From the NCBI GenBank assembly GCA_027345905.1, contig DAIETC010000058.1:1-5620 (forward strand): a DNA stretch of 5,620 bases, in the 5' to 3' direction. The first letter of the stretch is position 1, and each line of letters starts with the position of its first letter. The stretch comes from Kineosporiaceae bacterium. GTDB lineage: Bacteria > Actinomycetota > Actinomycetes > Actinomycetales > Angustibacteraceae. Positions 1-5,620 of this stretch are shown here, piece after piece. The notes beneath the pieces are model-generated. The model was not told where the DNA came from, ran no database searches, and saw only the letters and a program-made list of their open reading frames with translations. Made by a program: the position numbers and the translations under genes.

Positions 1-206
1 TGGTGCCCAGGCTGACCGAGCGCGAGCTGCAGGTGCTCAAGCTGGTCGCCCGCGGGATGGGCAACCGCGACATCGCCACCGACCTGTTCATCAGTGAGAA
101 CACGGTGAAGAACCACGTGCGCAACATTCTCGAGAAGCTGCAGCTGCACTCCCGGATGGAAGCCGTCGTGTACGCCGTGCGCGAGCGGATCCTGGACCTG
201 ACCTGA
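1..206 (+). CDS. LuxR/NarL-family response regulator, C-terminal HTH domain (5' partial)
   Basis: This is the 3' end of a gene that begins left of the window; the first complete codon is at base 3 and the stop is TGA at 204-206. The visible 67 residues are a full GerE/LuxR-type helix-turn-helix. They begin with the family signature LTERELQVL, followed by the scaffold and recognition helices (NRDIA..LFISENTVKNHV) and the dimerisation helix (ILEKLQLHSRMEAVVYA). In NarL/FixJ response regulators this domain follows a phosphoacceptor receiver domain, which would lie upstream and cannot be seen. The GTG at base 3 is an internal valine and not a real start. The gene ends 14 bp before the next CDS on the same strand, so the two are probably cotranscribed. 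The family is clear; the target genes and partner kinase are unknown. A LuxR-type regulator without a receiver domain cannot be excluded. Confidence 0.9.
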   Translation, partial: VPRLTERELQVLKLVARGMGNRDIATDLFISENTVKNHVRNILEKLQLHSRMEAVVYAVRERILDLT

Positions 207-220
207 GGCTCGCCGCTGCC

Positions 221-1492
221 GTGACGAGGACCGCTGGCCTCACGCCGTTGTCGTTGCCGCAGGCGCGGCGCATCGCCCTCGCGGCACAGGGTCTGGGTGA
301 ACCACGACCGGCGCAGCCTTCGATGCGCCACGTGCAGCGGGTGCTCGACAGGCTGGGCGTGGTCCAGATCGACAGCGTCAACGTGCTCGCGCGCAGCCAG
401 TACCTACCCTTCTACTCCCGGATCGGGCCGTACGACACCGGCCTGCTCGACCGGGCCCGCGACAAGGCGCCGCGACGCCTCGTCGAGTACTGGGCGCACG
501 AGGCGTCGCTGGTGGCACCGTCGACGATCCCGTTGTTGCGCTGGCGCATGGCGCGCTGGCGCGCCGAGGCGTGGGGGGGTATGCGTCGGATCGCAACCGA
601 ACACCCGGCGCTGGTCGCGACGGTGCTGGCACAGGTCGCGGCCCGCGGGCCGGTCACCGCGGTCGAGCTGGAGCGGGCGCTGCCCCACGACGTCCCACGC
701 GAGCGCACCGACTGGGGCTGGAACTGGAGCCTGGTCAAGCAGGCGCTCGAGCACCTCTTCTGGGCCGGCGAGATCACCTCCGCGGGACGTACCGCGCAGT
801 TCGCCCGTAGGTACGACCTGCCGCAACGCGTTCTGCCGCAAGCGGTCTACGCGACGCCCACGCCGGACGACGCCACCGCCATGCGCCGACTGGTCTCGAT
901 TGCGGCGCGCGCCCACGGCATCGGGACGCAGCGCTGCCTACGGGACTACTTCCGGTTGCCGGTGCTGGATGCCCGGACGGCGATCGGCGAGCTGGTCGAG
1001 GACGGTGAGCTGATCCCGGTCACCGTCCCGGGGTGGCGCGCGCCGGCGTACCTGCACCGCGACGCGCGCCTGCCGCGCAAGGTTGCTGCGCGTGCGTTGT
1101 TGAGCCCGTTCGACTCGTTGATCTGGCAGCGCGACCGGACCCGTGCCCTGTTCGGTTTCGACTACCGGCTGGAGATCTACGTGCCCGCGCACCTGCGCCG
1201 GCACGGCTACTACGTGCTGCCCTTCCTGCTCGGTGAGCGGCTCGTCGCCCGGGTCGACCTGAAGGCCGACCGGCTGGCTCACGGTGGGGGCGTACTTCGG
1301 GTGCAGGCCGCGCACGCCGAGTCCCATGCGCCCGCAGACGTTGCGGCCGAGCTGGCCGGCGAGCTTACCTCGATGGCGCGCTGGTTGGGCCTGGGCTCGG
1401 TGGTGGTTACCGGCCGCGGTGACCTGGCCCCGGCCCTGGCCGACCAGCTGCAGAACGCTCAGGCCTGCACCTCGTCGGCCAGGACGTCGTAG
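221..1492 (+). CDS. Winged-helix HTH_42 protein, YcaQ/AlkX-like putative DNA glycosylase
   Basis: This 423-residue protein belongs to the HTH_42 family (formerly DUF1006), which includes E. coli YcaQ/AlkX, a glycosylase that unhooks interstrand crosslinks, and Streptomyces AlkZ, a self-resistance glycosylase for a DNA-crosslinking antibiotic. Family landmarks in order are an N-terminal helix LSLPQARRIAL (10-20), the segment VVQIDSVNVLARSQYLPFYSR (47-67) holding the catalytic-motif position, a central winged-helix part (about 120-275), and the conserved block SPFDSLIW (295-302) followed by FGFDYRLEIYVP. The active-site motif reads Q49-I-D51, the Q-x-D form known from YcaQ/AlkX, where AlkZ has Q-x-Q. 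Length is close to E. coli YcaQ (about 410). GTG at 221 is chosen because the N-terminal helix is conserved; the Shine-Dalgarno is weak. An in-frame ATG at 323 (residue 35) would delete that helix. The 3' end overlaps the convergent acetyltransferase gene by 34 bp. Family assignment is firm; glycosylase activity is inferred. Confidence 0.88.
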   Translation: MTRTAGLTPLSLPQARRIALAAQGLGEPRPAQPSMRHVQRVLDRLGVVQIDSVNVLARSQYLPFYSRIGPYDTGLLDRARDKAPRRLVEYWAHEASLVAPSTIPLLRWRMARWRAEAWGGMRRIATEHPALVATVLAQVAARGPVTAVELERALPHDVPRERTDWGWNWSLVKQALEHLFWAGEITSAGRTAQFARRYDLPQRVLPQAVYATPTPDDATAMRRLVSIAARAHGIGTQRCLRDYFRLPVLDARTAIGELVEDGELIPVTVPGWRAPAYLHRDARLPRKVAARALLSPFDSLIWQRDRTRALFGFDYRLEIYVPAHLRRHGYYVLPFLLGERLVARVDLKADRLAHGGGVLRVQAAHAESHAPADVAAELAGELTSMARWLGLGSVVVTGRGDLAPALADQLQNAQACTSSARTS

Positions 1493-2592
1493 AGCACGAA
1501 GTCGTCGAACGACCCGTCACGCAGCCGCTCGGCGGCTCGGGCCAGCCCGATGCGCGACATGCCCGCGGCACGGGCGACGGCGTTGGAGGCGGTGTTGTGC
1601 GCGGCGGCGCGCAACGTGACCCGGGCCAGGCCGAGGCCCCCGTCGTCCGCTGGGAGCACCGCGTGCCGGACCGCCCGCCGGGTGGCCTCGGTCATCGCGC
1701 CGCGCCCGCGGGCGTCGGGGTGCGCCCAGTAGCCGATCTCGGCCTCGGCGTGTGGGCCCGCCAGGCCCATCAGGGCGATCGAGCCGATGCACCGGTCGTC
1801 CACCGGGTCGGCGACGCACCAGTACAGGCCGTGGGCGCCGGCGTGCTGCTCCTCGCGGGAGCGGATGTACCACTGGGCGTCCGACACCCGGTAGGGGGCC
1901 GGCAGCTGGGGCAGCCACTGCTGGGTGAGCGGGTCGGAACAGGCCTCGACGACCCGGGGGACGTCGTCCTCGCGCCAGGGCCGCAGGACCACCCGCTCAC
2001 CGAGGATCTCGGGGACGCTGAGCCAGGGCTGCGCCGGGGACATGTGCTCGCCGCGCACGATCGAGGCGACCCAGCCGTCGTGGCGCTCGCCGCGAGCTGT
2101 GAGCAGGCCACGCACCAGGCCCTCGACCCGAAAGCCGCAGGCCCAGGCCACCCGGCGCGAGGCCCAGTTGCCTTCGTGGGCCTGCCAGTGCACCACCTGC
2201 AGGTCGAGCTGGCGAAAGCCGAAGGTCAGCATCATCCGAAGGGCCCGCGACATCACCCCGCGCCCGCGAGCCCAGGGGGCCAGCGCGAAGCCGACGGCGG
2301 CACCGCCCGTGCCGTCCAGGCGCAGGCCGACGTTGCCCGCCAGGCGCGGCGCACCCTCGTCGTCCAGCGCCTCGATGCCCAGCTCCAGCGAGGTGCCCTC
2401 GGCCCAGCCGCGCACCACCTTGTCGACGAAGTACTCGGCGTGTTCGCGCAGGTACGGCACGGGCACAGTGGTCCAGCGTTGAACCTGCGGGTCCTGGCAC
2501 ATCTCGACCTCGGCGTCGACGTCGTCCGGGGTGATCGGTCGCAGCACGATGGGGTCAGGATGCTGGCCGTCGCTGATCCGGGGGGCCTGCAT
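1459..2592 (-). CDS. Tandem-domain GNAT (RimJ/RimL-like) N-acetyltransferase
   Basis: This is a 377-residue protein made of two GNAT domains in a row, at about residues 14-182 and 196-377. GNAT enzymes move an acetyl group from acetyl-CoA to an amine; the RimJ/RimL branch acts on protein N-termini or small molecules. Each half opens with a beta strand and helix (IVLRPITPDDV at 15-25; RVVLRPWREDDV at 200-211), then a matching segment (DPQVQRW..VPVPY; DPLTQQW..LPAPY), then the acetyl-CoA pyrophosphate loop (ARGRGVMSRA at 108-117; ARGRGAMTEA at 294-303), then an N-x-x-S region (NWAS 142-145; NTAS in the second copy). The halves therefore look like an internal duplication or fusion, and both keep the cofactor loop. 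The ATG at 2592-2590 is chosen because AAGGTGAGG lies just upstream on the minus strand; the frame stays open further upstream, but that part lies under gntR. The substrate cannot be told. It is divergent from gntR and convergent with the HTH_42 gene. Confidence 0.88.
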   Translation of the reverse strand: MQAPRISDGQHPDPIVLRPITPDDVDAEVEMCQDPQVQRWTTVPVPYLREHAEYFVDKVVRGWAEGTSLELGIEALDDEGAPRLAGNVGLRLDGTGGAAVGFALAPWARGRGVMSRALRMMLTFGFRQLDLQVVHWQAHEGNWASRRVAWACGFRVEGLVRGLLTARGERHDGWVASIVRGEHMSPAQPWLSVPEILGERVVLRPWREDDVPRVVEACSDPLTQQWLPQLPAPYRVSDAQWYIRSREEQHAGAHGLYWCVADPVDDRCIGSIALMGLAGPHAEAEIGYWAHPDARGRGAMTEATRRAVRHAVLPADDGGLGLARVTLRAAAHNTASNAVARAAGMSRIGLARAAERLRDGSFDDFVLYDVLADEVQA

Positions 2593-2594
2593 GA

Positions 2595-2603
2595 CCTCAC
2601 CTT
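2595..2603 (-). promoter_or_regulatory. Ribosome binding site of the tandem GNAT gene
   Basis: Read on the minus strand the sequence is AAGGTGAGG, directly followed by TC and then the ATG at 2592-2590. It is strongly complementary to the 16S anti-Shine-Dalgarno sequence. It decides the start of this gene, since the reading frame is open far upstream into the opposite-strand gntR gene and gives no other boundary. Confidence 0.7.
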
Positions 2604-2642
2604 GGCGCCGCCGCCCGTTTGGGGCAATCGCGCCGCGCAGCG

Positions 2643-2680
2643 TTGACGCGAAGTCAGGGAACCTGTTAGATACAGATTTA
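2643..2680 (+). promoter_or_regulatory. Candidate gntR promoter with overlapping operator-like inverted repeats
   Basis: TTGACG (2643-2648) and TTAGAT (2666-2671) are separated by exactly 17 bp, a good sigma70-type -35 spacing with an imperfect -10 (three of six consensus bases, not TANNNT). Transcription would start at about 2678-2680, at or beside the gntR ATG (2680), so the transcript would be leaderless or nearly so. This fits the lack of a usable ribosome binding site; the only purine-rich stretch, AGGGA at 2656-2660, is 19 nt from the ATG. Two short inverted repeats with the same N4-N5-N4 shape overlap the promoter: TGAC-N5-GTCA (2644-2656) on the -35 and CTGT-N5-ACAG (2663-2675) on the -10. 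GntR/HutC operators usually contain a GT...AC dyad, and GTTAGATAC (2665-2673) resembles this with one extra central base. Arms of four bases can arise by chance, so operator function is inference. Confidence 0.42.
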
Positions 2681-3471
2681 TGACAGGGGGGCGAGCGTTC
2701 CAACTGACCGGCGAGCTGCGTGAGCGCATTGCCCGTGGCGAGTACGCCGCCTCCGGGGCTCTGGAGAGCGAGGCGGCGTTGGGCCTCAGGTACGCCGTCA
2801 GCCGGGTCACCGTGCGCCGTGCCCTGGAACTGCTGCGCGAGCAGGGGCTGGTCGAGCCACGCAAGGGCTCGGGGTGGTTCGTCACCGGCTCGGCCTTTCA
2901 CCAGACCCTGGCCCTGGGCAGCTTTCGCCACGCCGGGTCGGCGCTCACCGACGCGGGCCGGCAGGTCGTGCGCGAGGTCGTCGACTTCGGCTTCCGGCTC
3001 GCCCCGCCACACCTGCTGGACGGCGCGCTCGGGCTGGCCGCCCGCGACGACGTGCTGTACAGCCGTTCCGTGCGCCGGGTCGACGGCGAACCGCTCGACC
3101 TGGTGCACGAGTGGGTGCCCGCCACGAACGGCCTGCGCGTGAGCCGAGCCGACGCGCAGTCACCCGGAATCTGGGCGACCCTGCGCCGGCAGGGGCAGAG
3201 CATCGACACCGTCCGCCAGACCATCACCGCCGGGGTCGCCACCGACGCGGACTCCAGTCTGCTGGCAGTCTCGGTGGGCGCACCACTGCTGCTCGTACGC
3301 CGGGTCGCCTGCGCCGCGGACGGCGCACCCGTCGCACTGTCCGACCACCGCTACCTGGCGCACCGCTTCGCCCTTGAGGTGGAGTTCCGCGGCTGGCCGC
3401 ACGCGGGCACCCCCGAGCCGCCAGGTCTACGTTCGGTCCCTGCCCACCTGTCGAAGGAGAACGCGTCATGA
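2680..3471 (+). CDS. GntR/HutC-family transcriptional regulator with UTRA domain
   Basis: This is a 263-residue regulator. Residues 9-69 form the GntR winged helix: the helix LTGELRERIARGEY, the turn ALESEAAL, the recognition helix SRVTVRRALELL (41-52), and the wing GLVEPRKGSGWFV (56-68). The family's usual LPSE is LESE here and the usual YGVS is YAVS (38-41), small departures from consensus. Residues about 75-240 match the UTRA effector domain of the HutC subfamily (SFRHAG, then SRSVRRVDGEPLDLVHEWVP, GAPLLLVRRV, and LSDHRYLAHRFALEVEF). UTRA domains bind small ligands such as amino sugars or other metabolites, and ligand binding usually releases the repressor from DNA. The start is the ATG at 2680, giving the normal short N-terminal lead. 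The stop overlaps the rmlB start (ATGA), so the two should be translated together and the ligand may belong to sugar-nucleotide metabolism. The family is firm; the ligand and regulon are unknown. Confidence 0.92.
   Translation: MTGGRAFQLTGELRERIARGEYAASGALESEAALGLRYAVSRVTVRRALELLREQGLVEPRKGSGWFVTGSAFHQTLALGSFRHAGSALTDAGRQVVREVVDFGFRLAPPHLLDGALGLAARDDVLYSRSVRRVDGEPLDLVHEWVPATNGLRVSRADAQSPGIWATLRRQGQSIDTVRQTITAGVATDADSSLLAVSVGAPLLLVRRVACAADGAPVALSDHRYLAHRFALEVEFRGWPHAGTPEPPGLRSVPAHLSKENAS
3454..3459 (+). promoter_or_regulatory. Ribosome binding site of rmlB inside the end of gntR
   Basis: AAGGAG, inside the last codons of gntR, lies 8 nt before the ATG at 3468. This is the strongest Shine-Dalgarno in the window. 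It fixes the rmlB start and, with the ATGA overlap, allows both reinitiation by ribosomes ending gntR and independent loading. Confidence 0.75.
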
Positions 3472-4463
3472 GGCTGCTCGTCACCGGAGGTGCCGGGTTC
3501 ATCGGCACGAACTTCGTGCTGCGCACCGCCGCCACCCGCCCCGACTGGCAGCTCACCGTGCTCGACGCCCTCACCTACGCCGGCAACCGCGAGAACCTCG
3601 CCTCGGTCGCCGGCCGGGTCGACTTCGTCCACGGCAGCGTGGCCGACGCCGACGTGGTCGACCGGCTCGTCGCGAGCTGCGATGCCGTCGTCCACTTCGC
3701 TGCCGAGTCGCACAACGACAACTCGCTGGACGACCCGTGGCCGTTCCTGGAGTCCAACGTCATCGGCACCTACCGGCTGCTCGAGGCGGTACGCCGGCAC
3801 GCCAAGCGGTTGCACCACATCTCGACCGACGAGGTGTACGGCGATCTCGAGCTGGACGACCCGGCGCGGTTCACCGAGGACACCCCACTGAACCCCAGCA
3901 GCCCCTACTCGGCGAGCAAGGCGTCGGCCGACCTGCTGGTCCGCGCCTGGGTGCGCTCCTTCGGCGTCAACGCGACGTTGTCGAACTGCTCGAACAACTA
4001 CGGCCCCTACCAGCACGTCGAGAAGTTCATCCCGCGTCAGATCACCAACATCCTCACCGGGGTCAAGCCCAAGCTGTACGGGCAGGGCCGCAACGTGCGC
4101 GACTGGATCCACGTCGACGACCACAACGACGCCGTCCTGGCGATCCTCGAGCGTGGACGCAGCGGTGAGACCTACCTCATCGGGGCCGACGGCGAGCTCG
4201 ACAACCGGGCGATCGTCGCCCTGCTCCTGGAGCTCATGGGCAAGGCGGGCGACTGGTTCGAGCTGGTGAGCGACCGGCCCGGCCACGACCTGCGCTACGC
4301 CATCGACTCGAGCAAGCTGCGCGCCGAGACCGGCTGGACGCCGCGCTACCAGGACATCCGAGCCGGCCTGACCCAGACGATCTCGTGGTACCGCGACCAC
4401 GAGGACTGGTGGGCGGGCGCCAAGGCCCGTACCGAGCAGACCTACCGGCGGCTGGGCCGCTAG
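3468..4463 (+). CDS. rmlB: dTDP-glucose 4,6-dehydratase
   Basis: This 331-residue extended short-chain dehydrogenase converts dTDP-glucose to dTDP-4-keto-6-deoxyglucose, the second step of dTDP-L-rhamnose synthesis and the branch point to many deoxysugars. It is cytoplasmic and NAD-dependent. The Rossmann motif GGAGFIG is at 7-13. D33 and the following LTYAGN contact the cofactor in this family. The catalytic set is complete: T120-D121-E122 in HISTDEVYG for dehydration, and Y147-x3-K151 in SPYSASK. The substrate-binding stretch NCSNNYGPYQHVEKFIPRQ (173-191) and VRDWIHVDDH (210-219) are also present. AAESHNDNS (78-86) replaces the AAESHVDRS of many enterobacterial enzymes. Length equals that of the M. 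tuberculosis enzyme as I recall it. No rmlA, rmlC or rmlD is visible, so it is either a stand-alone pathway gene or one supplying a deoxysugar route elsewhere. It is probably cotranscribed with gntR. A related NDP-sugar dehydratase specificity is possible but less likely. Confidence 0.95.
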   Translation: MRLLVTGGAGFIGTNFVLRTAATRPDWQLTVLDALTYAGNRENLASVAGRVDFVHGSVADADVVDRLVASCDAVVHFAAESHNDNSLDDPWPFLESNVIGTYRLLEAVRRHAKRLHHISTDEVYGDLELDDPARFTEDTPLNPSSPYSASKASADLLVRAWVRSFGVNATLSNCSNNYGPYQHVEKFIPRQITNILTGVKPKLYGQGRNVRDWIHVDDHNDAVLAILERGRSGETYLIGADGELDNRAIVALLLELMGKAGDWFELVSDRPGHDLRYAIDSSKLRAETGWTPRYQDIRAGLTQTISWYRDHEDWWAGAKARTEQTYRRLGR

Positions 4464-4482
4464 GGGCCGGCCTGCGCGTGCG

Positions 4483-4488
4483 TACGAT
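4483..4488 (+). promoter_or_regulatory. secA: Candidate -10 element of a secA promoter
   Basis: TACGAT fits the TANNNT pattern common for actinobacterial housekeeping promoters and lies in the 74-bp gap between rmlB and secA. A start site near 4495 would give a leader of about 43 nt. No convincing -35 is found 16-19 bp upstream, as the region is GC-rich and overlaps the rmlB stop. Read-through from rmlB remains possible. Confidence 0.4.
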
Positions 4489-4513
4489 GGGCGCGGTCGC
4501 GCACGAGCGCGCC
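4489..4513 (+). repeat. GC-rich inverted repeats in the rmlB-secA gap
   Basis: Several alternative short stems can form here: GGCGCG (4490-4495) with CGCGCC (4508-4513) around a 12-nt loop, or GCGCG (4491-4495) with CGCGC (4498-4502), or GCGC with GCGC around ACGA (4499-4510). No T-run follows, so it is not a standard intrinsic terminator. It could fold in the secA leader or slow read-through from rmlB, but in sequence this GC-rich such stems are easily fortuitous. Confidence 0.3.
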
Positions 4514-4525
4514 GCCCCGACCAAC

Positions 4526-4530
4526 GGAGA
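4526..4530 (+). promoter_or_regulatory. secA: Ribosome binding site of secA
   Basis: GGAGA lies 7 nt before the GTG at 4538 and supports this non-ATG start. The predicted N-terminus (MPKIVEKLLRAGEG) has the length and sequence expected for actinobacterial SecA1. Confidence 0.65.
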
Positions 4531-4537
4531 AGTTCGC

Positions 4538-5620
<1,083 letters not shown>

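Noticed and set aside
3..5. GTG as the true start of a small stand-alone HTH protein
   Set aside because: The HTH begins within five residues of this codon with no linker, and no upstream sequence is available. A response regulator continuing off the left edge is far more likely.
323..325. ATG as an alternative start for the HTH_42 gene
   Set aside because: It would remove the conserved N-terminal helix LSLPQARRIAL. No good ribosome binding site precedes it either.
1455..1500. Bidirectional terminator between the convergent genes
   Set aside because: Only short stems such as GGCC...GGCC are found, without a T-run on either strand. The region is also coding on both strands.
1597..2646. Long open frame on the plus strand, 349 codons
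   Set aside because: It is antisense to the two-domain acetyltransferase, whose both halves show recognisable motifs. Long opposite-strand frames are expected at this GC content.
2593..3108. Upstream minus-strand extension of the acetyltransferase reading frame to 3108
   Set aside because: It lies antisense to the clear GntR gene, and its translation shows no family likeness. A strong ribosome binding site and ATG at 2592, followed at once by GNAT sequence, mark the true start.
3351..4400. Long open frame on the minus strand, 349 codons
   Set aside because: It is the shadow of rmlB. The translation is rich in V, D, G and R repeats with no domain signature, while the plus strand carries the full catalytic set.

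Overview
The window is about 70% GC and looks like chromosomal core sequence from a high-GC actinobacterium. All six genes end cleanly or run off an edge with no frameshift, and the dTDP-glucose dehydratase and SecA read very close to what I recall of the mycobacterial RmlB and SecA1 proteins. I see no RNA gene, IS element, CRISPR array or phage gene.

Layout from left to right. (1) 1-206 (+) is the C-terminal DNA-binding half of a NarL/LuxR-type response regulator cut by the window edge. (2) 221-1492 (+) is a complete HTH_42 (YcaQ/AlkX/AlkZ-like) winged-helix protein, probably a DNA glycosylase relative, 14 bp downstream. (3) 1459-2592 (-) is a tandem two-domain GNAT acetyltransferase, convergent with gene 2 and overlapping its 3' end by 34 bp. 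(4) 2680-3471 (+) is a GntR/HutC regulator with a UTRA domain, divergent from the acetyltransferase across an 87-bp intergenic region. That region carries a plausible sigma70 promoter overlaid by short inverted repeats, and the start codon sits about where transcription would begin. (5) 3468-4463 (+) is dTDP-glucose 4,6-dehydratase (RmlB), overlapping the regulator by four bases (ATGA). (6) 4538-5620 (+) is the first 361 residues of SecA, running off the right edge.

From memory, many actinobacteria have a response regulator, a winged-helix protein and an acetyltransferase between hpf and secA. Most of the window therefore fits a conserved neighbourhood. The translationally coupled gntR-rmlB pair looks like an accessory cassette placed just before secA, and it is the most interesting arrangement here. 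The likely reading is a sugar-nucleotide enzyme controlled by a ligand-sensing, probably autoregulated repressor, but the ligand and the fate of the dTDP-4-keto-6-deoxyglucose product cannot be told from this window. I find no convincing evidence of an entirely new system.
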